A DNA stretch of 64,000 bases, taken from Cordia subcordata. Taxonomy: Eukaryota; Streptophyta; Magnoliopsida; Boraginales; Cordiaceae. Position numbers and translations under genes: made by a program. Shown here one piece after another: positions 12,604 to 24,000 of this stretch (its first letter is position 1; every line of letters starts with the position of its first letter). The DNA lies in NCBI GenBank assembly GCA_028554755.1, contig JAPTOF010000003.1:5727501-5791500 (forward strand), written 5' to 3'. The notes beneath the pieces were generated by a model that was given only the letters and a program-made list of their open reading frames with translations, was not told the origin of the DNA and made no database searches.

Positions 12604-12850
12604 TCTTTTATTAATGAATCTTTCTTCCACCCAAAAGATTGTATGATTTTTTTATTATATCTTCTATACCTATATATTGAAGTAAAAATCAAAATAACTA
12701 ATTTTTTTTTTCCTTCCAAAACTAAGAGTCTTTATTAACGAATCTTTCTTCTACCCAAAAGAATGTATGATTTTTTTATTATATATTCTATACCTATATA
12801 TTGAAGTAAAAATCAAAAGGACTGGATTTTTTTTTCTTCCAAAACTAAGA
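12604..12850 (+). repeat. Tandem duplication, about 124-bp unit
   Basis: Two adjacent copies (about 12604-12727 and 12728-12850) share the same order of segments: ATGAATCTTTCTTC-type start, a TTATTATAT tract, CTATACCTATATATTGAAG, and AAAACTAAGAG at the end. They differ by scattered substitutions. The second copy ends exactly where the MITE at 12849 begins. Confidence 0.75.
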
Positions 12851-13226
12851 GCCTGTTTGGCTAAGCTTAAATAAGCTGGTTTGCCTAAAAAGGAGAATTT
12901 ATATGTTTAGCAACATAGTTTACAAACACTTCTTAGTGACTTAAAAGCTGGAAAAGAAAAATACTAACCTACCAACATTTTTTTTTGAAGAGCTCATAAG
13001 CTCAATGGTCAAACCAATAAAAAGAACAATTTATTCTTAAAAAAGTTTCACATTAATTAAGGACATGTCCTTTTTAGTTATTTTAACTATCATTACTATT
13101 TATAAGCACTTATTTACTAAATATGTAAGTAGCTTATAAGTATGTATTTTCCAAGCACATTGTAGGTTGCTTATAAGTAACTTTTTGCTTATAAACACTT
13201 AAAAATAAGCTTAGCCAAATAGGCTC
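12849..13226. mobile_element. Tourist-like MITE (378 bp)
   Basis: Inverted ends GAGCCTGTTTGGCTAAGCTTA (left, first 20 bases legible) and GAGCCTATTTGGCTAAGC (right, read inward). TAA flanks both sides (12846-12848 and 13227-13229). It is the same size class as 2531-2917 and shares the TTTGGCTAAGCTTA core. It has no coding capacity. Confidence 0.8.
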
Positions 13227-13373
13227 TAAGTTGAAGAATATTTTGCCACATGTTGAGTTTTGCAGCAACACCCTACCACTTCTCAACTTATACAACGCAC
13301 AAGCTTTGTCCATCTATTGTAGAATTGTTGTCCATCAAGAAGATCGCCTTGGAGATTGAAGGACTTCAATGGG

Positions 13374-13451
13374 TATCCATGGAACCGCTAATTCAACAGC
13401 AGATTGGCTTGCCAGAAATATGAGGGCTGGCAATTTAGATACTAACTGGAT
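13374..13451 (+). pseudogene. LINE RNase H fragment
   Basis: A short frame reads TANSTADWLARNMRAGNL, which matches the end of the RNase H-like domain of plant L1-type LINEs (the conserved N-x2-ADWLA segment). No upstream reverse transcriptase remains. It is a small relic, cut on the right by the AT repeat and the Helitron-like element. Confidence 0.55.
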
Positions 13452-13472
13452 AGTGCAAATTTTCTTTGACAG

Positions 13473-13477
<5 letters not shown>

Positions 13478-13509
<32 letters not shown>
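13478..13509. repeat. (TA)n microsatellite
   Basis: An uninterrupted run of TA dinucleotides of about 15 units. It abuts the 5' end of the Helitron-like copy at 13503-13837 and may have replaced its original TC end. Confidence 0.85.
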
Positions 13510-13510
<1 letters not shown>

Positions 13511-13837
13511 TATATAATAAAGCAAAATAAGTTGTAATTTCATGCTGTCAAGTGGTGCTCTATATGAAAAGCTTTCCATAATTACTTATCAATTAATTTA
13601 AATATGCCCATTCTTAGGTTATTTTTGTTTTCCATCATTTATTTAGTTTCATTCCTATATTAAATATTTTAATTTAATTAATATTATGCCATTTCTTTGT
13701 ATATATCATTATTGTTTTATTAATTTCATAGTATATATTTGTTTTAATAACTATTTAGTAAGATGCAAAAGCTCTATAATTTTGATATATCCAATCACAT
13801 ATGTCGTTTCCCGTACATCGCACGGGCCTCACACTAG
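13503..13837 (+). mobile_element. Nonautonomous Helitron-like element (uninterrupted copy)
   Basis: It carries TACTATATAATAAAGCAAAA at the 5' end and terminates in CACACTAG before T. A hairpin CCCGT-acatcgc-ACGGG lies about 7 bases inside the 3' end, as expected for a Helitron. It matches the two halves of 6962-8000 and lacks the 720-bp MITE found there. It encodes no protein. Confidence 0.7.
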
Positions 13838-14424
13838 TGTGTATATATATATACATACACGCATACTAGTAATGTTTGACAATTATTGTTATCAATATAT
13901 TGATAATATTAAATTAATATTAGAATCCATGTATGTCATAGATCTACATACCAGCATTAATTTATAATATATATTTTTAAATTTTATTATTTTAATCAAT
14001 ATTATATTTTGTATAAATTTGTAAGAAAATACTAATTACAAAGTTCTACATACATTCTTCTAAATATTTGAAATACATTGTAGTTTTTTCATTTTCCATT
14101 GAAAATATTTATGTTATGTATAGATTAGAGCAATATTTAATATGCAACAACTTAAAGATTAATTAAAAAGATCAAATTTGAGGAGAAAAATAAAAATAGA
14201 CAAATAAATTATTTCCAACGAAATAAAAAAAATTGTCTAATTATTAATTCAAATAAGAGAATTTAAAATTAGTCAGTATAATAAATTATCTATATAATAT
14301 AATACTAAATTTATATCAAAACCGTCCATAGCTTGGATCACTTATTAGTAAATATCCAGTCCAAAAAATACTTCTTCATGGTCTAAATAATAATTTTGAA
14401 AATCTTTTACAATTTGACTGTTAA

Positions 14425-15301
14425 GAGCTAATTTGGCTTTTAGTTGAAAAACATAGTTTTGTAAAAAGGCTTTTTGGAAATGAAGTTTTGTTTAAATGGA
14501 CTTATAATGAACACAAAAATGTATTTGATTATTTTTATATGAAATGAACTTTTAAAATGAGATCATGTTTGGTTTTACATTTGAAAATAATTGTTGGTTG
14601 TCTAAATTATTGAAAATGACATTTTGCAACTAATAAAATATTGTATGTTTTCTATAACATGCTATTTTCTTCATATTTTTCTACTTGTTTGAGAAAATTC
14701 TAACAAATTATAATTATAATTCTAAACATTGATAACCAAAAAAATATATTTTACACAACTAAAGACCATTATTCTCTGTTATATCAACTCCATAAAATTA
14801 TAAAAAAATAATTCATCAATTAAAAATAATATGATGTTCAAAATACTTTAGCCTTCTATTTCCATGAACTGATTAAAAAAATTAAAGAGGGGTAGGTGTT
14901 GAGATAATGAAAATTAAGTAGGGTCTTATTGTCTATAAAAATCTTAAAACACCATTTGCACAATGATAAAGAGAGAAATTAAAATTTAACTTCTCCCAAA
15001 ACACATTTAACTTTTAGCCAAAAACAAACTTTTAAAATGCAACTATCCCTTGGAAAGCTTGCTGATTGTGGAGAACATCAAAAAAAATTGCCATAGGATT
15101 TTCCTCTCTTGGATTTTATTGCATTCGTAGAACCGCTAATCGCCTGTATGATTGGCTGTACTTTTGTGCTTTGTTGGAATGAAATTTCTGTTTACCAAAA
15201 AAAAAAAAGAAAATGGAAAATCAAACAACATTTTTTCATTGAACGAATTTTTAAAGTGCAAATATCAGTTTGCTGTCTGAAATAGAAAACCAAACCGGCC
15301 C
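14425..15301. mobile_element. MITE-like element of about 877 bp with a LINE-like insert
   Basis: The left end GAGCTAATTTGGCTTTTAG and the right end read inward (GGGCCGGTTTGGTTTTCTA) form an imperfect inverted repeat. TAA flanks both sides (14422-14424 and 15302-15304). Inside, about 15040-15212 reads like a LINE 3' tail ending in an A-rich run (ATTTCTGTTTACC then poly-A), inserted in the plus orientation. Confidence 0.55.
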
Positions 15302-15940
15302 TAAATCGAATAGGTTGAAAGTTAGAGGTCACCTGGCGATAAAACAGAAGTTTTCCCTTGAATAAGCCATATTCTATTTATAATTAAATTAAACTGAACT
15401 TAAGTAGTTAACAATTTGAATTTTTAAATTTAATAATTAAAATTCCATAGGATTTGTTTGAAAGCCGAAAAAGCCAAATTGAAAATTTTCAGTTTGATTT
15501 TGGTAATTCTTGAATTTAATTGTATGTCGAAAGTTAAATTCCGAAATTCCAAATTTGTGTTGTAAGCTCTAGGTCTAAAAAGAAGGTACTTATATAACTT
15601 ATTGTTTCGATTATTTTGGTTACTTATTAAAATTATTATCTTTCACTGAAACAAAAAATCAAACTTTGTTATCAACGGAACTACATTCACCCATATCTAT
15701 ATCTCTCTATAATATTCCATATTTTCTGGTGGTTGCTTGAATGTTTCTCTATGTTTCTCTATAATATTTAATATTTCATATTTTTGACATACTGACTTAG
15801 CACTATATTGAACTAAATCAATTGGCTCAAATGCTGAAACTGATAGTAGTAATGAACTCAACTCATTATAAAGTGCACATAAATCTTACAAAGAATCGAT
15901 GTGGGAAGATGTTATACACAACAAATTGCATACAATTCGG

Positions 15941-15993
15941 AAGTGGGAGCTTTTTTTTTTTTTTTTTTTTTTGGGTGAGAAAGTGGGAGCTTT
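15941..15993 (-). mobile_element. Minimal retroposon: poly-T between 13-bp direct repeats
   Basis: AAGTGGGAGCTTT occurs at 15941-15953 and again at 15981-15993. Between them are only a T run and GGGTGAGA. This is the expected result of target-primed reverse transcription that copied little more than the poly-A tail, in minus orientation. Confidence 0.65.
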
Positions 15994-17079
15994 AAGTGAG
16001 TTGTATAATTAAAAGAAGAGATTCTTTTGAGTCTAATTAATATTGGGGCAGCTACGTAGATGGCTGGAAAATGATGACTTTATAGGCTTTTTTTCCTGAA
16101 ACATATTTAAATATTTAAACTTCAGTATTCTAATCTTATATACTACTATTTTTATTCACTGTTGTGGGCTGTGGAATATTTTTCTTTTCCGGATCCTGGA
16201 AACCTTTGAAATAGTTTCATCTCCAAGATATTTTTATTCTGTTTGTTGTCGGGAACCATCTTATGATTCTCTTCACATTGTGTAGTGGTCTCTGCCAAAT
16301 TACCTCCCCGGTTCATGAGTATAGGATATTAAAACTCTGTTTGAATTAGTCACGAGATTTCAATTATTGAGTTGTAGAATTTTGAATATTAGAATTTTTG
16401 TTAAAAGTGATATTGAATAAAAGTTATTAATTGTTTGGCTTGGTATTTTAAGAATTAAGATTTTAACAATTTTAATAACAATATTGGACTTTCAAAATTA
16501 GAGTAGTATTTTTTTAAAAAAAGAAAAAAATAATTTTTTACATGATGTGAAAACAACTTTCTAAAAAACTTTTTGTCTTTGACTTTTAAGTAAAAGTTCT
16601 TTTAGAAATAAGTCAAACAAATTAATTTCAACTTTTGAACTCACATAAAGTACTTTGGAATGTCTAAAAGTTAGGCTAAACAAATTCTCGTATCAAATTA
16701 CAATACTTATTACTTCTTTTGAAAAAAAAAAAAAAACATGATTCAAATTAGTTTACATACAAAACTATTAATATCGGCCACATGAAAATTGACTTTCTAA
16801 CGTCGCTCGAGCTTAAAACGGGAATACATTTCCAAAATCCTCCTGCATTGGAAAGGGAAAAGAATTGCTTCTCATTTAGGCCATTCTAAGAAGCAAACGC
16901 AAAAACCAAAAGTGTGATCTTGCGGCTAACGTATTCAGCAAAGCAACTTCGCATATGGGTTTTCTAATGTCATGTCTAAACTCCCTCCTCCAACATATTT
17001 TTCATACTTACAAAAATGCATCTCTACTCATTTTTCTGCAATTTAAACCTCCCTGTTCACCTGTGGACAAGACTTTGCC

Positions 17080-18345
17080 ATGGACTGCACTTTTATGATG
17101 GCCTGGAAATTATCATTTCTATTGCTTCTTGGTCTTTTCTCCTATTCATTTGCTTCCGTTTTTACCATAACTAACAACTGCCCTTACACAATATGGCCTG
17201 GCACGCTGGCTGGTTCGGGGACACCACAATTGCCAACGACAGGGTTTCAGTTGGATCCTGGCGAGAGTGTGTATATTCCAGCTACTCCGGGATGGTCGGG
17301 TCGCATTTGGGGAAGGACAGGCTGCACATTTGATGCATCAGGTGCCGGCTGGTGTCAGACCGGAGATTGTGGAGGAAGGTTGGAATGCAACGGCAATGGC
17401 GCCACGCCACCTGCGTCTCTCTTTGAGATAACGTTTGGTACAGGTGTTGGAAAAGATTTTTACGATGTCAGCCTTGTTGATGGTTATAATCTGCCGCTAG
17501 TTGCAGTGCCGAGAGGAGTTTACGGGTGCAATGCCACAGGCTGCATATCAGATATCAACATGGGTATGATCTGAATAACAATGAACTTGAGACAATGCAT
17601 GTTATGGTTTGAGATGATATAACTACCTTGTTTTGAAAGCAATACTGCAGGTTGTCCTAAAGAGCTTCAAGTCATCGGGGGAGGCCAAGGAGAAGGCGGC
17701 GTGATCGCGTGCAAAAGCGCATGCGAGGCATTTGGACAAGATCAATATTGCTGCAGTGGGGAGTTTGCCAACCCATCTACATGCAGACCATCTTTCTATT
17801 CAACAATCTTCAAAAGTGCTTGCCCGAGGGCTTATAGTTATGCATATGATGATGGAAGCAGCACTTTTACCTGCAAAGCTAACGAATATTCCATCATCTT
17901 TTGCCCGTACAGCAGGTGATGTTCATCTTTTCTAGATTCGTATTTGCTGCAACTGGTGCTATTGCTAGGTCTGAATCTCCTTATCATACATATTAATATG
18001 AAGGAGATCCAAAGATAGTAAACTGTCAAGAAAATTTTATCGTAATTGCATCATCAGTTTACTGCATTGGATTTCCTTCGTAACCTTATAAACTTTATGT
18101 GGGGATCCAAGCCTGCTCTTGCTCCATCAATAAGATGCTTTCTTTGCATTCTTTTCTTTCCTGTATATATTGTTGACAAGACTTTGATTTCTGAACACAG
18201 GGTGAAGAGACCAACTGATGCATTATCAGTACCACCAATGCAGAAAAGCAAAAACGGAAGGATTGATGGGATGGTTTCATCCTCAACCACCCTCCTGCCC
18301 ATCCCAGCTTTCATCGTCCTTATCGTCTTCAATTTGTATGTCTAG
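17080..18345 (+). CDS. Thaumatin-like protein with GPI-anchor signal (PR-5 family)
   Basis: Exons 17080-17563, 17651-17915 and 18201-18345 give 297 aa; GT donors and AG acceptors keep phase. Residues 1-25 are a signal peptide (hydrophobic LSFLLLLGLF), so the protein is secreted. The mature part starts SVFTITNNCPYTIWPG. The family signature GAGWCQTGDCGG is at about 88-99, and all 16 disulfide cysteines of large thaumatin-like proteins are present (first C34, last in SIIFCPYS). R80, E116 and aspartates in DFYDVSLVDGYNLP fit the REDDD acidic cleft. Exon 3 adds a Ser/Pro/Lys linker, a small-residue SSS site and a hydrophobic tail LLPIPAFIVLIVFNLYV ending at the stop, which is a typical GPI signal. 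Family members act in defence, some binding or cleaving beta-glucan; the substrate here is unknown. Reading through the second donor stops after FCPYSR (17917-17919), giving a 250-aa soluble form. Confidence 0.93.
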
Positions 18346-19006
18346 ACAAAAACTACGCCTTTACAGCTATCCATGCTTTTTGGGCTCAGAGAAAGAAGCC
18401 TCGGCATCCATTGGGAGAGAAACTGAGAACGAAATTGAGAGACAGATATGATTCAGGAACAAGCCATTGAGTCAGAATTAACAGCATCCCTATAGACGGC
18501 CTTTCATACAATAATAATCACTGAGAGATTTCTAACATCATGATGGTTGTAATTTCTTGGTAGGCTCTACTCAAGGACAATACATTGCCACTTGGGAGCA
18601 CTCAAATTTTTACGAACCAGCTTAAGGTTTAGGCATGAATCATGCTTCGACATATGTGAAGAAATCCAAAGCTGGATTCCATGAATTTGATATGCGTTTG
18701 CAAAGAATTTTAAATAATTGGGGCAAAATGAACTTACCAATCAATAAAATCTCTAATCTACACCCTGTTTGGGTGCTAATCTAATCTATATCATATATTT
18801 GAAAATGTTACATTATGGTCAGAAAGAATTAAGGATACAAATGGTATTGCTCACCTAACTCTAAAATCACATGAAATATGTATGCAGCCTCTATTGATTT
18901 ATCAGCTGTGATAATGGATGTTAGGATCATGCATGTGTTCGTAAGGGAGAATACAACGTGAGGATTTTCACCAGCTAAAGGAAAAGAAGAATAATATACT
19001 GTGGAA
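18346..19006. other. Convergent 3' flanks
   Basis: This 661-bp gap separates the 3' ends of the thaumatin-like gene (+) and the BIN4-like gene (-), so it holds both 3'UTRs. No repeat or other gene is visible. Confidence 0.6.
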
Positions 19007-22000
19007 TTATTTCTTGGCCTTGCTTTTCTTTGGAGCTTGAGATTTCCTTGTTACTTTCTTTGACAGCTTTCCTCCTGCAGTTTTAGGCTTCTTTCCCGCT
19101 GTCCGCTAAATTCACATAGAACTTTAGTTAGCAACATGGATCAGCAAATATTTTCTTGAGACAGGATCTGTAGGAATCAATAAACAAGGTCTTTAAGCAT
19201 ACTTTTGTTTTCTCAGCTTTCCCTTTTGTTTTTCCCTTGGGTTGCTCCTCATCAGCCTCATTATTATCATTTTGATCCATGGGTTTAGGCAGATTGTCAG
19301 CCTCCTCTTCTGAATCAAATGAGAATCCATCCAGCGTACCTACTCATGCAAAAGAAATTAGGTGCACAGCTGTATAGTAATAAAATTAAGTCCAAGGCTG
19401 TATAGTAGTAACTTTGCCAACAAAAGTTCCAAAGTTAGGCACCAGAACATGGAATTACCTTCAACCATGGTTTCAGCTTCATAAACATTAGATTGTGGTT
19501 TCAGCTGAATAAAATCATTCATGATAGCTTCTATCTGATCATAACAATGTTTCAAATGTTATTCACTATATAGAACAAATATCTGGCATCTAAGCTCATC
19601 ATTGAACTATATGAAACAAAAGATAGGACATTTCTCAGGCACAATATTACATTTATTAAATGGATCAAAATGAAGTGTCTCAACAAAATCAAATATGTGA
19701 TTGAAATTCATTCCTTTTCACATTGTTACGGGGAGCAGCAGTGAGTAGGATGAGTAGCATGAATAAGACTGTGCACATAAAACTGACTGTTGGAGATATA
19801 AAGTAAATGTTTAAGAGAAAGGTAACAGCATACAAACCTTTGCTTCTGACTGACCAAAGCTAACCTGAATAATAAAATAAAGTTATCAGGTCAATAGCTG
19901 GGGGAAAGGGTAAAATTGGTGTTAGTAAGAATGGAAAGTGATAATACCACACAAAATGTCCGGGAGGGAACTATGGTTGTTTTGTAAATTGTACCTGAAC
20001 AGTTACAAATACAAAAGGTGAGAAAGTGGATAAACAGCTAGCAAATAAGTAGCAGAGTAAACTATTATTGTCACCCCCGCCAAGGCCCCAATCCTCGCAT
20101 ACAGACATCTTATCCAACAAAATCGCTGATATAAATACCATTCAAAGCATAAGTGGGACGTAAACCAGCTTTTCGCCAGAAATAGAAATTCAGAAAATGA
20201 AAAGCATAGAAAGAAATAGATACTAGTATACTACTAGATTAATTATTTGCTATAGAGAATCTAATTTGAGACTTATTTTGCTAACTTCTAATCTGATAAG
20301 TGAGATTCTCCCAGGACTTAATATCGAATCAGCAAAAACAAAGAGGCTGAGTTGTTAATGGCTTAGATTAAGGGTTACATATCTAATAAGAATGATATAC
20401 AATAGCAAATGGAAACTTAGAACCCAGTTCATGCCTTTCAAATCTAAGAACATGTCATGATTTCCTGATGGAGTATCAGCAATAACTATCCTTCCAACGG
20501 CACCCACATCACCACTCAAATCTATAGAATCGCCTTCACATTCCAAAAGGGCCTGCACAAAGGTAATAGATTAAGGCACATATAAGAGGCAAACGTTGAG
20601 AAAAAGCAGGTGTTCCGCTGTGAACTGTAAAATGTGAACCAAATATATATTGGCACGATATGATGTATGATTAAAGGAATCTACATTATAGGATTCATGT
20701 GGCAAGAAGAAGTTTATTTTTACAGCAGTTAGCAAGTAGTTTAAAGTTTATCTAGCTTCATAAGAAAACTTGGGGGGGAAAAAATACCTGAAGCACCTAA
20801 TACTCCTTATCCTTTTGAATAACAAGTACAAGTTGGTTGTGCCTGGGTTTTTAAATTGGGCCAAATCCATAACATCCTTTATATCTTTTGCTAATCTTGT
20901 CCACACTCTAAATTGTCTTAAAAAACCAAATGCGTGTCTGGGTTTATTTGTTGGTCAAGTCGAGGATAGGGTTTATGAAGTGGTCACCAATGAAGCACAG
21001 GATAACATGACACATGCGTAACAGCTCCACCAGGTTGACTGACCTTTGAACGTTGTACTTTCTCAGAGAGTACCAGAGGCAGCCTTGAAGAAGAAACCTG
21101 CACAAGCATATCAAATTTCAAAATAATGATTAATTGAGCCTCAAAAAGCATATGCAACTTCTAGTTGCTAAACAAAGCTTCTAACTTGAGGTCCTTCTTG
21201 CTTCTCAGGTATATCTTCTTCCCCAACATCTATTTGGCCATCATTCTCTGAATCAATGCAAAATAGTACACAAAATTAAGATTATTGAATCTGATGAAAT
21301 GTAATGCTTCACAAGAAAGAAAAAATTGGAAATTGAAGAGAGGGAGACATAACATAGAAACTAGATATTGATCTCTAACCAAAGGACAACATGTGGCCTT
21401 AGATGATGCTACATTATATACCTTCAACAACAATGTTTTCTTTCTTCTTTTTTACAGACTTGTCATCATCTTTCTTCAGCTGCTTTTTGGGAGACTTCAG
21501 AAGAGGAGCCTTGTCACGTGGGGACACTCCACCTTTGTCAATAACTGCAACCTTAACTTCTTCCACTTCTACATGCTGAGCTTTATTATCTGTGCATAAT
21601 TCTTTGTCATGGACATTACCGTTTCTGACAAGACTGGTTTCAGGAGAAGATTCAGAATCTGAGGACAATGTCCAGATAGAATGATTTGGTTCCTGTTTCA
21701 AGAAACACATATTAGCAGGAAGCCTCAGTGTAGCGATAGACAAACATTTACTTTTGTGAGAAGTGGATATCTTGGGAGTACAATAACATTTTGAATGACA
21801 GAATGATCTTGAAAGCACAGAGCAAAGATTCATTGAAAACTAATGAAAGGCAGAATTACTAACTTCAGATTATATTGTAAATCGGTCAGAGGCAATAAGA
21901 ATTGCTGCAAGTAAATATATGACCACATCGTCATGTGATAAAATAATATCTTAGGCATTTCTTGGAGCTTCTCAAGAAGATTGATTGAGAATAGCAATTA

Positions 22001-23611
22001 ATATGGCTCATATTGATATTTCTAAGCAGCCAACCGCTAGGAACTATAGATTACAATATGATGTTCCGCATGAGTTTTATTCAACATTAATAAATCAAAA
22101 AGAGTAAATGATATACAAATTGTACTAGCAATAATGAATGCTTCCAAATAGTATAGCTCAAAAACAAGTACTACTTTGCACCCATGCAACTAACTATTGG
22201 GAAAAAAGGGGGATAGATACAACTCTTTGAGAGAACTAAAGGCTTCTCTTTCAAACGGGATACTAGTATTTACTGCAGAAAGAGTATCCATTCTCCAAGT
22301 AATATAAGTGCTAAACAATGCTATCCTGCCATCTATGAGTAAATGGCAATCTCCTCTCGTCCTTGCAACAAAAAGTCTTGGAAGGTAGGAATTAGTGGAA
22401 TATCAAAATAGCATCTTATTATGAAATCTGTTCCTATATTATTGATAAACATAATGAACCCCATATATCCCAATTTCCTAAAAACCTTCTCCCAAAGCCA
22501 AAGGAAACTGGAAAGAGAATTCCAGACGACAGCATAAAAAATTTCCACCTTGCTTATTGTATGGTCATAATAATAACTGATTAAAGGGTTCAGAAGATGA
22601 TTCAATAGCAACATAAGCCTTAATCTGCCAGCAACTCAATCAGGTGAAGACTTTTCAAATCATGAGATGCACCAACAAGCTGAGTACATGCATAATGCAG
22701 GGCAAACATGAGAGTTGGCATTTGTTAACATAGCATTTTGTCAACCAAATACAAGAAAATCGAACTTGGAGAGGAAAGCTTCCTCACCTGAGGCTTAGGC
22801 TTTTCTGATGCTATTCTCTTGACAACTCCCTCACCGTCCTTTTCTTCTGTATCACGACCATAAAATGCATTAAAACATTTATTCCTAAGAACAGGGTCCA
22901 TTTCCCACCAAGTACAGAAACTATTTAACACAGAAACAAACACCCACCTTCCTTTTCGGAGGGATCCTTCCTCTTCCTCTTTCTCTTTCTCCCACGTGTG
23001 TGCTCCACATCCTCTGTTGTTTTGCTCAGATATTTTGCTTTAGAAGCTCTAGAACCCAGAGAATCTTTGCTGTCCTGATCATTCCTAACCCGTGGATCTT
23101 TCTTGAACAATTTGCTAAGCTTAATCTGATCCTCATCATCACTCATTGGGTCATCATCATCTAGAGGAGACTCAGACCCCGACGATAAAGTCATAACTGA
23201 TAGACTCGGTGCCTATCCATGAAATTCGAAATAAAATAAAATCTACAATCATCACCCATAACTGGAGGCAGCAAATAATAGCTTATTATCAAATCAGTAA
23301 CCCAGAATAATCTTGCTACGACAATCAACTTACAACATTAAAAAGAACACTAAAAGGGTCCCTGACTTCAGATTGCAATAAAAATGCCCCAAAAAATAAA
23401 AAAATGATATCATTTCATATTACATCTAGACAAACTGAGCTAAATTGGAGTAACAAAATTTTAAGCTCGAAGCTTTTGCATGTAAAGGAAAATAAGTAAA
23501 ATATAATTCCCATGCTTGTGGCAATCAAACTGAAGATTCATATATGAAACTCTCGCTATTTACCTGAAAAGAGCGAAGCCAGTCAGGAGATTCTTCTCGA
23601 GAGCTACTCAT
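19007..23611 (-). CDS. BIN4: BIN4-like DNA-binding protein, topoisomerase VI complex subunit
   Basis: Twelve exons on the minus strand, all in phase: 23564-23611, 22948-23212, 22788-22846, 21422-21692, 21186-21247, 21044-21097, 20435-20552, 19948-19994, 19838-19864, 19459-19534, 19203-19339, 19007-19105; 420 aa. The N-terminus MSSSREESPDWLRSF, acidic Ser/Asp repeats (TLSSDSESS), a basic RGRKRKRKRK block, the conserved core (LECEGDSIDLSGDVGAVGRI, FIQLKPQSNVYEAETMVEG) and a Lys-rich tail ending KKSKAKK match plant BIN4 (MIDGET). In Arabidopsis BIN4 binds DNA and partners topoisomerase VI in endoreduplication; Arabidopsis BIN4 is of similar size, about 450 aa. The nuclear role here is inferred from family. 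Exon 7 ends AAAG before GCATGA, a GC donor needed to restore DLKGTIYKTTIVPSRTF. The 1.1-kb intron 3 (21693-22787) shows no insert I can name. An exon missed in that intron is possible. Confidence 0.93.
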
Positions 23612-23887
23612 GGTAAACTTGATGAGAGACTAGGTTTGAAACCCTAGTCGCAAAAATGAAGAAAATTCAGCAAATTGTTGAAGAAGAACACTCGCGCAGT
23701 TTCAGACTGGGGAATGAAACAGAGTAGGGTTTAAGGGGAAACGGAAATTTTCCCTCCATTTCTGTTCGAATTTACAAATTCATCCCTGGCCTTGGCTACT
23801 TTTGTCACAAACTAGAGCGGATGTCGCCATCGTTATATGTTTTTTCTTTTCTTCTTTTTTTTCTCCTGATTTTATGAGGACGTTCGG

Positions 23888-23990
23888 ATTTTTTTTTTTT
23901 TTGGGGTTTCATTAAAATTAAACAACGTGCATCGAGTTAACCAATAACCAACCCAGAGGGGTCCCCGTCTTTCAACAACCATACAAGGGG
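23888..23990 (-). mobile_element. Probable 5'-truncated LINE 3' end
   Basis: A T run followed by GGGGTTTCATTAAAATTAAA reads on the minus strand as a retroposon 3' end with an AATAAA-like signal region before poly-A. No coding remains and I found no clear target duplication. The call is weak. Confidence 0.35.
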
Positions 23991-24000
23991 ATGACTATTT

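Larger units (their letters stand above)
13838..17079. other. Intergenic, transposon remnants and thaumatin-like gene upstream region
   Basis: AT-rich DNA with no gene. It holds the MITE-like element at 14425-15301 with a LINE-like tail, and a poly-T insertion at 15941-15993, both listed separately. The last few hundred bases are the presumed promoter of the thaumatin-like gene; I could not place a clear TATA box. Confidence 0.45.

Noticed and set aside
17732..18332. Other frames overlapping the thaumatin-like exons, both strands
   Set aside because: Shadows of the real exons; the 16-cysteine pattern and GPI tail are explained by the annotated frame.
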